64,000 bases of DNA, taken from Bufo bufo (taxonomy: Eukaryota > Chordata > Amphibia > Anura > Bufonidae). Below, piece after piece: positions 20,645 through 32,561 of the stretch (the stretch's first letter is position 1; each line of letters opens with the position of its first letter). A program made the position numbers and the translations under genes. The notes beneath the pieces are model-generated. The model made no database searches and was not told where the DNA came from. It worked only from the letters and a program-made list of their open reading frames with translations. The stretch is from the NCBI RefSeq assembly GCF_905171765.1, contig NC_053391.1:658274359-658338358 (forward strand), written 5' to 3'.

Positions 20645-22214
20645 TGGATATAAAAAGTCTACACACCAATGCTAAAATGTCAGATTTCCGTGCTGTAAAA
20701 AAATGAGACAAAGATAAATCATTTCAGAATTTTCAGAACTTTTTTCACCTTTAATGTGACCTATAAATTGTACAACTCAATTGAAAAACAAACTGAAATC
20801 TTTTAGGTAGAGGGAAGAAAAAATATAAAATTAAAATAATATGGTTGCATAAGTGTGCACACCCTTAAACTAATACTTTGTTGAAGCACCTTTTGATTTT
20901 ATTGCCGCATTTTGGGTATTAGTCTATCAGCATGGCACATTTTGACTTGGCAAAATTTGCCCACTCTTCTTTGCAAAAACACTCCAAATCTGTCAGATTG
21001 CGAGGGCATCTCTTCGGATCACCCCACTGATTTTCAATCGGATTCAGGTCTGGGCTCTGGCTGGGCCAGTCCAAAACTTTAATCTTCTTCTGGTGAAGCC
21101 ATTCCTTTGTTGATTTGGATGTATGCTTTGGGTCGTTTCATGCTGAAAGATTTCTAGCAGAAGCCTGAAAGTTTTGTGCCAATATTGACTGGTATTTGGA
21201 ACTATTCATAATTCCCTCTAGCTTAACTAAGGCCCCAGTTCCAGCTGAAGAAAAACAGCCCCAAAGCATGATGCTACCACCACCATGCTTCACTGTGGGT
21301 ATGGGGTTCTTTTGGTGATGTGCAGTGTTGTTTTTGCACCAAACATATCTTTTGGAATTATGGCCAAAAAGTTCAACCGTGGTTTCATCAGACCATAACA
21401 CCTTTTCCCACATGCTTTTCGAAGACTTCAGATGTGTTTTTGCAAAATGTAGCCTGGCTTGGATGTTTTTCTTCGTAAGAAAAGGCTTTCATCTTGCCAC
21501 TCTACCCTATAGCCCAGACATATGAAGATTATGGGAGATTGTTGTCACATGTACCACATAGCCAGTACTTGCCAGATATTCCTTCAGCTCCGTTAATGTT
21601 CTGTAGGCCTCTTGGTAGCCTTCTAGACCAATTTTCTTCTCGTCTTTTCATAAATTTTGGAGGGACGTCCAGTTCTTGGTAATGTCACTGTTGTGCCATA
21701 TTTTCTCCACTTGCTGATGACTGTCTTCACTGTGTTCCATGGTATATCTAATGCCTTGGAAATTCTTTTGTACCCTTCTCCTGACTGATACCTTCTAACA
21801 ATGAGATCCCTCTGATGCTGGAAGCTCTCTGTGGACCATGGCTTTTGCTGTGGGATGCGACTAAGAAAATTTCAGGAAAGACCAACTAGAGCAGCTGAAC
21901 TTTATTTGGGGTTAATCAGAGGCACTTTAAATGATGGCAGGTGTATGCTGACTCCTATTTAACAGGATTTTGAATGTGATTGCTTACTTCTGAACACAGC
22001 TACATCCCCAGTTATAAGAGGGTGTGCACACTTATGTAACCAGATTATTTTTTTTATTTTTATTTTTTTTATTTTTTTTTCAATTGAGTGGTACAGTTTA
22101 TGAGTCACATTAAAGGTGGAAAAAGTTTTGAAATGATTTATTTTTGTCTCATTTTATTACAGCACAGAAACCTGACATTTTAACAGGGGTGTGTAGATTT
22201 TTTTATATCCACTG
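20642..22214 (-). mobile_element. Tc1/mariner element, dead copy
   Basis: The ends 'cagtggatataaaaagtcta' and the inverted right end, which holds 'gatttttttatatccactg', agree. TA is present on the left (20640-20641) but is TG on the right. The element lies against a (TA)n tract. Confidence 0.85.
20870..21880 (-). pseudogene. Tc1 transposase, several stops
   Basis: The surviving 92-codon frame at 21138-21413 contains [13 protein letters not shown] (first catalytic Asp) and [19 protein letters not shown]. Upstream pieces near 21720-21860 read GEGYKRISKALDIPWNTVK, the usual second helix-turn-helix. The downstream piece near 21010-21060 retains LNPIEN. The frame is broken at least three times. 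Confidence 0.85.
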
Positions 22215-22244
22215 TGCATGTATAAATATATAAATATATATACA

Positions 22245-22367
22245 TACAGATGCAGCTGAGCTAAACTTGATGGTTAACACGTTAAGTAAAGTAGGGCAAG
22301 AAAATGTTAACTGACTTTTCAGTGGATTTCAATGGGTTTTGTCACAAGATAACCGGCTACATCTGTA
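22245..22367. mobile_element. 124-bp MITE, copy 2
   Basis: Nearly identical to 20019-20142, again with 'tacagatgcagc' and 'gctacatctgta' ends next to TA-rich sequence. It abuts the left end of the large nested Tc1. Confidence 0.7.
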
Positions 22368-22503
22368 TATACACTACTCACAAAAAGTTAGGGATATTTA
22401 TCGTGTGGGTGAAATTTCAGGACGAACCTAACTTAATATGACCTTCTCTAAACCTTTGAATACACATGTCCAACTGTTCAATGTTTCAGTACTTTTTGCA
22501 TAA

Positions 22504-23465
22504 GGCTGGGTTCACACGGGCGAGTTTTCCGCGTGGGTGCAATGAGTGAGTTGAACGCATTGCACCCGCACTAAATCCGGACCCATTCATTTCTATGGGA
22601 CTGTGCACATGAGCGGTGATTTTCACGCATCACTTGTGCGTTGTGTGAAAATCGCAGCATGCTCTATACTGTGCATTTTTCACGCAAAGCAGGCCCCATA
22701 GATGTAAATAGGGCTGCTGAAAATCGCAAGAAAGTGCGGATGCAGTGCGATTTTCACGCATGGTTGCTAAGATGAAAGTCTTTTCACTGTATTATTTTCC
22801 CTTATAACATGGTTATAAGGGAAAATAATAGCATTCTTTATTACAGAATGCTTAGTAGAAGGTCAATTGAGGGTTAAAAAATAAATAAATAATGAACTCA
22901 CCTCCCCCTCTTGATCGGGTAGTTGCCGATCTCTTCTTACTTCTTTAATCATGAGCTGCCAGCTAAAGGACCTGTGGTGACGTAACATCACATGGTCCAA
23001 TCACATGGTCCAGCACGGTGATGGACCATGTGATGATCTCAGTGACGTCACCACAGGTCCTTTGACAGGTCCTGAAGAAAGAACAGGAGACCGGCAGCTA
23101 TGCAATCAATTGGAGATGAGTTAATTTAATTTTATTTTTTTAACCCTCAATTGACCTTCTACTAAGCATTCTGTTTTAGGAATGCTATTATTTTCCCTTA
23201 TAACCATGTTATAAGGGAAAATAATTACATCTACAATACCTTGAACCCACATCTCAACTTCAGTGAAGAAGTTCGGGTCTGGGTACCACATTCAGTGTTT
23301 TATCACGCGCGTGAAAAATGCATTGCACCTGCGCGATAAAAACTGAACAACGGAATGCAATCGCAGTCAAAACTGACTGCAATTGCGTACCTACTCGCGC
23401 GGGTTTGCCGCAATGCACCCGGGACACATCTGGAGCCAAAACGTGACGCCCGTGTGAACCCAGCC
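22504..23465. mobile_element. Foldback MITE, TAA target duplication
   Basis: The ends GGCTGGGTTCACACGGGCG and the inverted CGCCCGTGTGAACCCAGCC are perfect. TAA flanks both (22501-22503, 23466-23468), which fits PIF/Harbinger. The interior folds further: 'agaatgcttagtagaaggtc' is matched by 'gaccttctactaagcattct', and 'cccttataacatggttataa' is itself palindromic. Confidence 0.75.
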
Positions 23466-23639
23466 TAACTTGCTGTTCTCTAACAAGGAGCTTAACGTCA
23501 AAATTCACAACAGGTGTTTGTTCCATGAATCGGACAGTAAATTTCTGACAGTGGGACAATTTACAATAAAAACAAAGTTTCAAGTAAAAAAAAAAAGCTC
23601 CCTCACCGTTAAATGTGTTAAAAAAATAAAAAACAAACA

Positions 23640-24000
23640 TATTAGGTATCGCCACATCCGTAACAACGTGCCTTATAAAAATGTCACATAATCTACCACC
23701 TCAGATAAACACCGTAAAAAAAATTAAAAAATGAGAAAAAAAATCATTTTTTTGTCACCTTACATAACAAAAAGTGTCATTCTAAGTGATCAAAAAGACA
23801 TATGTACTAGTGTTGAGCGAGCAGGCTCGGCCGAATGCCAATTTGACTCGAACATCGCTATGCTTGGCACATGGCGATACTTGGAGTACCGTATGTGCTC
23901 GAGCGTAATGCTTGAGTCTCCTCCCTGCACGTTTTGCGGCTGCTAAGCAGCCAATAAACGTGCAGGTTAGTACTGCCATTACTGTAATGCCAGTAGCCAT
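23640..24000. repeat. Fragment of satellite unit A plus hAT-like fragment
   Basis: 'attaggtatcgccacatccg' at 23641 is the start of the A unit described for 24218-27691. 'tagtgttgagcgagc' at about 23811 matches the hAT MITE end at 14675. Confidence 0.5.
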
Positions 24001-24029
24001 AAATTGAATAACATTTTTCTACAAAAACG

Positions 24030-24217
24030 TTTCATAGACCCAAAAGTCCTTGTAAGGTCTATTGTGTGTGACAGCAGCAATATATGTTTGTAGCGCAACC
24101 TGCGCTAAATTGCTCAGTGTTAGGGAGAGTTGTGCATAGGAAGTGGCAGACAGTGTAGGGAGTGTAATAGGAAGATTTTTATACAAAAAATTTTCAGAGA
24201 CCCAAAACTCCTTTTAA
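24030..24217. repeat. Host repeat, including a copy without the carrier insertion
   Basis: 'cccaaaagtccttgtaagg' then 'tctattgtgtgtgacagc' at 24039-24076 corresponds to the sequence interrupted by the carrier: 'cccaaaactccttttaa' up to 24217, continuing 'ggactattgtgtgtgacagc' from 27696. Confidence 0.75.
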
Positions 24218-24243
24218 CCTCTTAAGGACAGATGTCCTGGTAC

Positions 24244-24573
24244 TTAAAGGGAACCTGTCACCGGGATTTTGTGCATAGAGCTGAGGACATGAGTTGCTAG
24301 ATGGCCGCTAGCACATCCGCAATACCCAGTCCTCATAGCTCTGTGTGCTTTTATTGTGTAAAAAAACCGATTTGATACATATGCAAATTAAACTGAGATG
24401 AGTCAGAGACAGGACTCATCTCAGGTTAATTTGCAGATGTATCAAATAGTTTTTTTTACACAATAAAAGCACACAGAGCTATGGGGACTGGGTATTGAGG
24501 ATGAGCTAGCGGCCATCTAGCAACCCATGTCCTCAGCTCTATACACAAAATCCCAGTGACAGGTTCCCTTTAA
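24244..24573. mobile_element. T2-like palindromic MITE
   Basis: TTAAAGGGAACCTGTCAC and the inverted GTGACAGGTTCCCTTTAA bound 330 bp that is nearly one long palindrome ('aatacccagtcctcatagct' and the inverted 'agctatggggactgggtatt'). TTAA lies on both sides. Confidence 0.9.
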
Positions 24574-25149
24574 GGACACAGAGCGTACCTGCAAGTCCTG
24601 TGTATTTCCGATCAAAGCCGCGCGGTGGGCGGTGATCGGAACAAGGGTCCTGCTCAAATCATTGAGCAGGCACCTTAGGTCAATGCGCGGGGGTGTCGGT
24701 GATTGCTGCAACCTGCAGGTCAATTCAAACCTGCGGTTTGCGGCTTTTACGGGAGTTGCGGCGGGCGGTCGGCGGTGCCATTGGGTCCCCGTGTGGCTGT
24801 AAGGGGGACCCGATGGCATGGAAGGCAGCGCGATGCCTTCCTTAGGCATCGACGCTGCCTTCTGGTGACGAGCCTGTGAGATCCAGCCCTCTGGTGACGA
24901 GCCTGTGAGATCCAGCCCCCTGGATCTCACAGGCAGGAAGCTGTATGAAACAGCCAATGCATTCCAATACAGAAGTATTGGAATGCATTGTAAAGGGGAT
25001 TAGACCCTCAAAAGTTGAAGTCCCAAAGTGGGACAAAAAATAAAGTGAAAAAAATAGTTGAAAAAATTAAGTTTTTACCCCCAAAAATTTAAAGTTTCAA
25101 GTTAGAAAACTCCAAAAATAAAGTTAAAAAAATAGGGGAAAAATAGGGG

Positions 25150-26340
25150 GGAAAAAAGTTGACATATTCGGTATCGCTGCGACCGTACCGACTGGCTCTA
25201 TAAACATATCACATGACCTAACCCCTCAGATGAACACCGTAAAAAATAAAAAATAAAAACTGTGCTAAATAAACCATTTTTTGTCACCTTACATCACAAA
25301 AAGTACAACAACAAGCGATCAAAAAGGCGTATGCCCACCAAAATAGTACCAATCTAACCGTCACCTCATCCCGCAAAACATGAGCCCCTACCTAAGACAA
25401 TCGCCGCAAAAATATAAAAACAATGGCTCAGAATATGGAGACACTAAAACATAATATTTTTTTTTAAAAGCTGTTATTATGTAAAACGTAAGTAAATAAA
25501 AAAAGTATACATATTAGGTATCGCCGCGTCCATAATAACCTGCTATATAAAAATATCACATGACCTAACCCCTCAGGTGAACACTGTAAAAAATAATAAA
25601 TAAAAACGGTGTAAAAAAAGCCATTTTTTGTCACCTTACATCACAAAAAGAGTAATAGCAAGCAATCAAAAAGTCATACGCACCCCAAAATAGTGCCAAT
25701 AAAACCGTCATCTCATCCCGCAAAAATCATACCCTACTGACGATAATCGCCCAAAAACTGAAACACTAAAACATTTTTTTTTTGTTTCTAAAATGAAATC
25801 AGTGTGTAAAACTTACATAAATAAAATAAAATATACATTTTAGGTATCGCCGCGTCTGTAATAAAATGCTTTATAAAAATATCACATGACCTAACCCCTC
25901 AGGTGAATACCATAAAAAAAAAAGCGCTGTAAAAAAATTTTTTTCATCTTACATCACAATAAGTGTAATAGCAAGCGATCAAAAAGTCATACGCACCCCA
26001 AAATAGTGCCAATCAAATTGTCGTCTCATCCCGCAAAAATCATACCCTACCCAAGAAAATTGCCCAAAAACTGAAAAAAATATGGCTCTCAGACTATGGA
26101 AAAACTAAAACATCATTTTTTTTGTTTCAAAAATGAAATCATTGTGTAAAACTTACATTAATAAAAAATATACATATTAGGTATCGCCACGTCCGTGACA
26201 ACCTGCTCTATAAAAATACCACATAATCTAACCTGTCAGATGAATGTTGTAAATAACAACAACAAAAAATATTGTGCCAAAACAGCTATTTCTTGTTACT
26301 TTGCCTCAAAAAAAGTGTAATATAGAGCAACCAAAAATCA
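25150..26340. repeat. Tandem A units (about 330 bp)
   Basis: 'aggtatcgcc' recurs at about 25516, 25842 and 26179, with a first variant at 25170. Each unit includes 'atcacatgacctaacccctc', 'ttttttgtcaccttacatca' and 'agcgatcaaaaag'. Confidence 0.85.
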
Positions 26341-26369
26341 TATGTACCCTAAACTAGTACCAACAAAAC

Positions 26370-27230
26370 TGCCACCCTATCCTGAAGTTTCTAAAATGGG
26401 GTCACTTTTTGGGAGTTTCTACTCTAGGGGTGCATCAGGGGGGCATCAAATGGGACATGGTGTCAAAAAACCAGTCCAGCAAAATCTGCCTTCCAAAAAC
26501 CGTATGGCATTCCTTTCCTTCTGTGCCCTGTCATGTGCCTGTACAGCAGTTTACGACCACATATGGGGTGTTTCTGTAAACTACAGAATCAGGGCCATAA
26601 ATATTTAGTTTTGTTTGGCTGTTAACCCTTGCTTTGTAACTGGAGAAAAAATATTAAAATGGAAAATCTGCCAAAAATATGAAATTTTGAAATTGTATCT
26701 CTATTTTTGATTGATTCTTGTGAAACACCTAAAGGGTTAACAAAGTTAGTAAAATCAGTTTTGAATACCTTGAGGTGTGTAGTTTCTAAAATGGGGTCAC
26801 TTTCTTGGAGTTTCTACTCTAGGGGTCCATCATTGGGGACTTAAAATGAAACATGGTGTCAAAAAACCAGTCCAGCAAAATCTGCCTTCCAAAAACCCTA
26901 TGGCATGCCTTTCCGTCTATGCCCTGCCGTGTGCCCGTACAGCAGTTTACGACCACATTTGGGGTGTTTCTGTAATCTACAGAATCAGGGCCATAAATAT
27001 TGAGTTTTGTTTGACTGTTAACCCTTGCTTTGTAACTGGAAAAAAAAAAAATTAAAATGGAAAATTTGCCAAAAAAGTGAAATTTTGAAATTGTATCTCT
27101 ATTTTCCATTAATTCTTGTGGAACACCGAAAGGGTTAACAAAGTTTGTAAAATCAGTTTTGAATACCTTGAGGGGTGTAGTTTCTAGTAGGGGGGTCATT
27201 TTTTGGTGGTTTCTATTATGTAAGCCTCAC
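26370..27230. repeat. Tandem B units (about 397 bp)
   Basis: 'ccagtccagcaaaatctgcc' occurs at about 26471 and 26868, and 'gttaacccttgctttgtaac' near 26621 and 27018. A third unit is partial. The reading frames across them are repeat translations. Confidence 0.85.
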
Positions 27231-27699
27231 AAAGTGACCAGACCTGACCTGGTCCTTAAAAAGTGGGTTTTTGAAAATTTCAGAAAACTTTCAAGATTTG
27301 CTTCTAAACTTCTAAGCCTTGTAACATCCCGAAAAATAAAATTGCATTCCCAAAATGATCCAAACATGAAGTAGACATATGGGTAATGTAAAGTAATAAC
27401 TATTTTTGGAGTTATTACTATGTATTATAGAAGTAGAGAAATAGAAACTTCAAAATTTTCAAATGCTTCAAAATTTTGGGTAAATTTGGTATTTTTTTAT
27501 TAATAAAAAAGATTTTTTTTTACTCCATTTTACCAGTGTCATGAAGTACAATATGTGACGAAAAAACAATCTCAGAATGGCCTGGATAAGTCAAAGCGTT
27601 TTACTGTTATCACCACATAAAATGACACATGGTCACATTTGCAAAAAATGGCCTGGTCCTTAAGGTGAAAATGAGCCCGATCCCTAAGGAGTTAAGGAC

Positions 27700-28720
27700 T
27701 ATTGTGTGTGACAGCAGCAATAAATATTTTTACTGCATCCTGCGCAAAATACTGTGTAATAAGACACTGCGGACAGTTAAATTATTTGTGCCACATCTCC
27801 TGTGTAAATTGTGTGCATCCCTAAAATATCTGTGACATCCAGTGCACTTTTTCTGTAGACGGTGTCCGCTGCAGACAGTTAATATCCGCACCACATCTCC
27901 TGTTTGAAGTGTGCGCATCCCTAAAATATCAGTGACATCCAGTGCACTTTTTTCGTAGACAGTGTCTGCTGCGGATAGTTAAATTATCCGCGACACATAT
28001 CCTGTATAAATTGTGTGCATCCCTAAAATATCAGTAAAATGTGATCCAGTACACTTTTTTCGTAGACGATGTCCGCTGCAGACACTTAAATTATCCACGC
28101 CACATCTCGTGTTTAAAGTGTGCGCATCCCTAAAATATCAGTGACATCCAATACACTTTTTCCGTAGATGGTTTCCCCTGCGGACAGTTAAATTATCCGC
28201 ACCACATCTCCTGTTTAAAGTGTGTGCATCCCTAAAATATCAGTGACATCCAGTACACTTTTTCCATAGACAGTGTCCCCTGCGGACAGTAAAATTATCT
28301 GCGCCACATCTCCTGTTTAAAGTGTGCGCAGCCCTAAAATATCAGTGACATCCAGTACACTTTTTCCGTAGACGGTGTCCCCTGTGGACAGTTAAATTAT
28401 CCGCGCCACATCTCCTGTTTAAAGTGTGTGCATCCCTAAAATATCAGTGACATCCAGTACACTTTTTTCGTAGACGGGGTCTGCTGCAGACACTTAAATT
28501 ATCCGCGCCACATCTCGTGTTTAAAGTGTGTGCATCCCTAAAATATCAGTGACATCCAGTACACTTTTTCCGTAGATGGTTTCCCCTGCGGACAGTTAAA
28601 TTATCCGCGCCACTTCTCCTGTTTAAAGTGTGCTCATCCCTAAAATATCAGTAACATCCAGTACACTTTTTCTGTAGACACTGCGAACTGTGACATTATC
28701 TGTGGTACCTGTCCTGTATA
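27700..28720. repeat. 102-bp tandem satellite, nine units
   Basis: 'ctaaaatatc' recurs at about 27821, 27921, 28023, 28130, 28232, 28333, 28435, 28538 and 28640, a step of 100-109 bases. Units include 'acactttttccgtagac' and 'gttaaattatccgcgccaca'. Confidence 0.92.
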
Positions 28721-28849
28721 ACGTTTCCTCATCAAAAATACCTTTGTAAATTGTTGAGCACATACACTTCCAAATCCTACGCTACTGTACGTGTGACATA
28801 CTTTCAAGCATATATTACATTTAAAATGAAGAAGGCAGGCAGTAGCTGA

Positions 28850-30611
28850 CATTTTTATTGGTACCATTTTTGGGTACATAATTTTTTGATCATTCATTAT
28901 GACTCTTTTTTGGGGCAATGTGAAAAAAAATGGCTATTTTGGCACAGTTTTTATTTAAAAATATTATTATGTATTTTATTTATTTTTTAACAGTGTTCAA
29001 TATTATTATGTATTTTATTTATTTTTTAACAGTGTTCAACTGAGGGGAAGATAATGTGATATTTTTATAGAGCAGGTTGTTACAGACGCGGCGATACCTA
29101 ATATTTTTATGTATTTCAGTTTTACACAATAAAAGCATTTTTGAAAAAAAAAAATCAAGTTTTAGCATCTCCGTTTTCTGAAAGCCATATTTTTTTAATT
29201 TTTTTAGGTGATTGTCTTATGTAGGGGCTAATTTTTTGCAGGAAGAGACGACGGTTTAATTGGTACTATTTTGGGTTGCATGTGTCTTTTTAATCACTTG
29301 ATATTATACTTTTTGTGATGAAAGGTGACAAAAAATTGAATTTTTTTGCACAGTTTTTTTTATGGTGTTCACCTTAGGGGGTAAGCCATATAATATTTTT
29401 ATAGAGCAGGTCATTACAGATGTGGAGATACCCAATATATATGCTATATATTTTCTGAAAGCCATATTTTTTTTATAGTTTGGGCAATTGTCCTATGTAG
29501 AGGCAATTTTTTTTTTGCGGGGAGAGAGGTTTTATTGATTACACTCACTTGGAATTACACTGTGTATGGTGACAAAAAATGGCATTTTTTTTCATAATTT
29601 CTTTACTGTGTATATCTGAGGGGTTAGGTCATGTGATATTTTTATAGAGATGGTTGTTACGGATGTGGCGATACCTAATATGTCTACTTTTTCAAAATGT
29701 ATTTCAGTTTAACTCTATAAAAGCATTTTTGAAGGAAAAAAAATAATGTTTTAGTGTCTCCATTTTCTGAAAGCCATATTATTTTTTTTCCTTTTTGGGC
29801 GATTGTCTTATATAGGGGCTCATTTTTTGTAGAAGAGATGACGGTTTGATTGGTATCATTTTGGGGTGTGTATGACTTTTTGATCTCTTGGAATTACACT
29901 TTTGTGGTGACAAAAAAAAATCGCATTTTTGTAAGTTTTTATGTTTAGTTTTTTACAGTTTTCATCTGAGGGGGTAGATTATGTGACATTTTTATAGAGC
30001 ACGTCATTACGGATGCTGCGATACCTAATATGTCTGTTTTCTATTTTTTTTAAACACTATTTTATGGTGAGGGGGCTTTTTTATTACTTGAAAATTTGTT
30101 TTTATTATTAAAAAAATCCCAAAAAAATTTGCCTTATTTTTACTTTTTATTTTTGTCCCACTGTGGGACTTCGCCTTTTCAAGGTTTGATCCCTGTTTCA
30201 ATTTAGTACAATACATTCTGTATTGTACTGAATTGAACTGTCAGCATCTTACACAGTAAGGAGACCCAGTCTGCAAGCTAGATCTCCTGGGCTTCCATAG
30301 CTTGCAGGCCCCGATGCCTGTGTAAGGCATCAGGGCTGCCATGGCAACCATCGTCCCCCTGTCAGCGCAGTGCGGGGTGTCGATGGAGTCAAAGGGAGCC
30401 CTCTCCCTCTGCAAACCCCGCACGTGTCGTGGTCAGTGCTGACTGCGGCATGTGAAAAGGTTAATCCGCTGGCATCACAGCATACAGCGATGACGGTGGA
30501 CACAGCAGGGGCCCGGCAATCAGTAACAGCCGGGCCCATGCTGCATCCGCCTGATTACATTATGTACATGCACGTGAGGATGCATCAAGTACATGATAAT
30601 GCGTGAAGGGG
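28850..30611. mobile_element. Satellite carrier family I, copy b (one end missing)
   Basis: A units run in the opposite orientation to copy a ('gcgatacctaatat' near 29090, 29680 and 30020). They are followed by 'gtcccactgtgggacttcg' and a GC-rich end finishing 'gcgtgaagggg' before TTAA at 30612-30615. The B units and the other end are absent, so the copy is truncated. Confidence 0.6.
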
Positions 30612-30652
30612 TTAAAAAGTCCTCCTCATCATGCTGTTCACATTTTGACATC

Positions 30653-30758
30653 ATGAGACCAAGACGACACCTAACAATTGATCAACAGTACCTGGCCATT
30701 GCAAGGCTTCTAGCAGGATGTTCTCAGACGGAAGTGGCCACTGAGCTTAGAGTGTCAC
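30653..30758 (+). pseudogene. Tc1 transposase, N-terminal piece
   Basis: Begins ATGAGACCAAGACGACACC and reads MRPRRHLTIDQQYLAIARL, the first DNA-binding helices of a Tc1 transposase. After about 35 codons the Gypsy LTR begins at 30759, duplicating 'gtcac'. The frame resumes at 36630 in the same phase. Confidence 0.85.
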
Positions 30759-31299
30759 TGTCACAGATGGTGTATAGGAAACAATACAATATAAACAATG
30801 ACTCACTGGATCCACAACTAAGGAACAAAAGGGAGACCCCTGCATGAGACCTGCCGCTCTCCCTTATTGCTCAGCCTATGCGACCACCCCAAAGGTGGAT
30901 GGGCGCATATCCACGTACCTCGACTATTTTACACCTGAAGACCCTACAATAGTGAGGGGACACGACCACCGGCTCCCTACACAGACACGGAGGGAGTCAG
31001 GGTCACCTGGATCCAGAAAACAGAAAATCATAAATACATAAACAGAACTTATCTTGCAGACGACTGGGGACTGTGGACTGGGAACTAGGAACTAGGAACA
31101 GCATGCACACACACTCCAGGAAGTTGTATAAGCCGCACACTACTGCATTCTGGGGAGGAACTTAAAGGGCAGCAATCAGTCCGACTGCATGACAGCTGAG
31201 ATAGACTAACGAGATGAGGAACTAAACCAAAACAAAGAAATTCAAGGAGGAGGATCTGAAAGGCTCCTTTCAGAGCTTCTCAACTGTCTGGCTGTGACA
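30759..31299 (-). repeat. Gypsy 3' LTR
   Basis: 541 bp, TGTCAC..GTGACA. Internal to it, on the element strand, lies the polypurine tract 'agagggaggggtac'. It differs from the 5' LTR by small changes, including a duplicated 'ggaacta'. Confidence 0.93.
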
Positions 31300-31643
31300 G
31301 TACCCCTCCCTCTACTAGTGGACTCCGGACACTCAGAGCCCACCTTCTCAGGATGGGACCTATGGAAAGCCCTGATGAGACGAGAGGCCTTAATGTCCGT
31401 CACTGGGACCCACATCCTCTCCTCAGGACCATAACCCTCCCAATGAACGAGGTACTGGAGGGAACCGCGGACAAGACGAGAATCCACAATCCTAGAGACC
31501 TGAAACTCAAGATTTCCATCAACCACAATCGGAGGAGGAGGCAAAGGCGAGGGTACAATAGGTTGAACATAAGGTTTCAATAAGGACTTATGAAAAACAT
31601 TATGGATCTTCCAAGTCTGAGGAAGATCAAGACGGTAGGCAAC
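31300..31643 (-). pseudogene. Gypsy pol C-terminus: chromodomain
   Basis: Reads LEFQVSRIVDSRLVRG and then YLVHWEGYGPEERMWVP, a clear chromodomain with the aromatic cage-type YLVHWEGY core. Chromodomains of chromoviral integrases are thought to steer insertion toward modified chromatin. The frame passes through the polypurine tract and about 19 codons into the 3' LTR, to a stop at 31242. It is cut off from the rest of pol by the solo LTR at 31644. Confidence 0.9.
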
Positions 31644-32181
31644 TGTCACGGATGGTGTACAGGAAACAAGACAATAATATAAACAATGACTCACTGGATC
31701 CACAACTAAGGAACAAAAGGGGAGACCCCTGCAAGAGACCTGCCGCTCTCCCTTATTGCTCAGCCTATGCGACCACCCCAAAGGTGGATGGGCGCATATC
31801 CACGTACCTCGACTATCTTACACCTGAAGACCCTACAATAGTGAGGGGACACGACCACCGGCTCCCTACACAGACACGGAGGGAGTCAGAGTCACCTGGA
31901 TCCAGAAAACAGAAAATCATAAATACATAAACAGAACTTATCTTGCAGAAGACTGGGGACTGTGGACTGGGAACAAGGAACAGCATGCACACACACTCCA
32001 GGAAGTTGTATAAGCCGCCCACTACTGCATTCTGGGGAGGAACTTAAAGGGCAGTAATCAGTCCAACTGCATGACAGCTGAGATAGACTAACGAGATGAG
32101 AAACTAAACCAAAACAAAGAAATTCAAGGAGGAGGATCTGAAAGGCTCCTGTCAGAGCTTCTCAACTGACTGGCTGTGACA
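31644..32181 (-). repeat. Solo LTR nested in the Gypsy element
   Basis: A 538-bp LTR of the same family with its own 5-bp duplication 'gcaac' (31639-31643 and 32182-32186). A second Gypsy element inserted here and was later reduced by LTR-LTR recombination. Confidence 0.95.
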
Positions 32182-32186
32182 GCAAC

Positions 32187-32552
32187 AGGATTGATGACAG
32201 ACAAGATCTTGTAAGGCCCAATAAACCTAGGACCCAACTTCCAGGAGGGAACCTTCAATTTGATATTCTTGGTAGACAACCACACCAGATCACCAACATT
32301 CAGGTCCGGACCAGGCACACGTCTCTTATCTGCCACACGCTTATATCTCTCACTCATGCTCTTTAGATTATCCTGAATCTTTTGCCAAATAGATGACAAA
32401 GACGAGGAGAATCTGTCCTCATCAGGTAAACCAGAAGACCTCTCTCCCGAGAAAGTCCCAAACTGCAGATGAAACCCATATGCACCAAAAAATGGTGACT
32501 TATCAGAGGACTCCTGACGACGGTTATTTAAAGCAAACTCAGCAAGGGACAA
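32187..32552 (-). pseudogene. Gypsy integrase C-terminal (GPY/F) region
   Basis: Contains [17 protein letters not shown] and, nearer the end, [13 protein letters not shown] followed by [13 protein letters not shown], the GPY/F DNA-binding module. The frame runs into the solo LTR and acquires an LTR-encoded tail instead of the chromodomain. Confidence 0.88.
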
Positions 32553-32561
32553 AAAAGAACA

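Larger units (their letters stand above)
24218..27691. mobile_element. Satellite carrier family I, copy a
   Basis: A 3.5-kb element between TTAA at 24214-24217 and 27692-27695. Ends CCTCTTAAGGAC and the inverted CTCCTTAGGGATC are similar. Order: a GC-rich end with foldbacks (24574-24980), A units of about 330 bp (25150-26340), B units of about 397 bp (26370-27230), and an AT-rich end. It has no coding capacity of its own. A T2-like MITE (24244-24573) sits in its left end. TTAA targets suggest piggyBac or Kolobok enzymes act on it. Confidence 0.7.

Noticed and set aside
26342..27199. Frames containing SFCALSCACTAVYDHIWGVSV and variants, also at 51867-53032
   Set aside because: They recur with the 397-bp B satellite unit in both orientations and carry no recognised domain.
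27700..28720. Regular repeats that could suggest a CRISPR array
   Set aside because: The 102-bp units repeat end to end without unique spacers, in a vertebrate genome. The same holds for the 90-bp and C-unit arrays.
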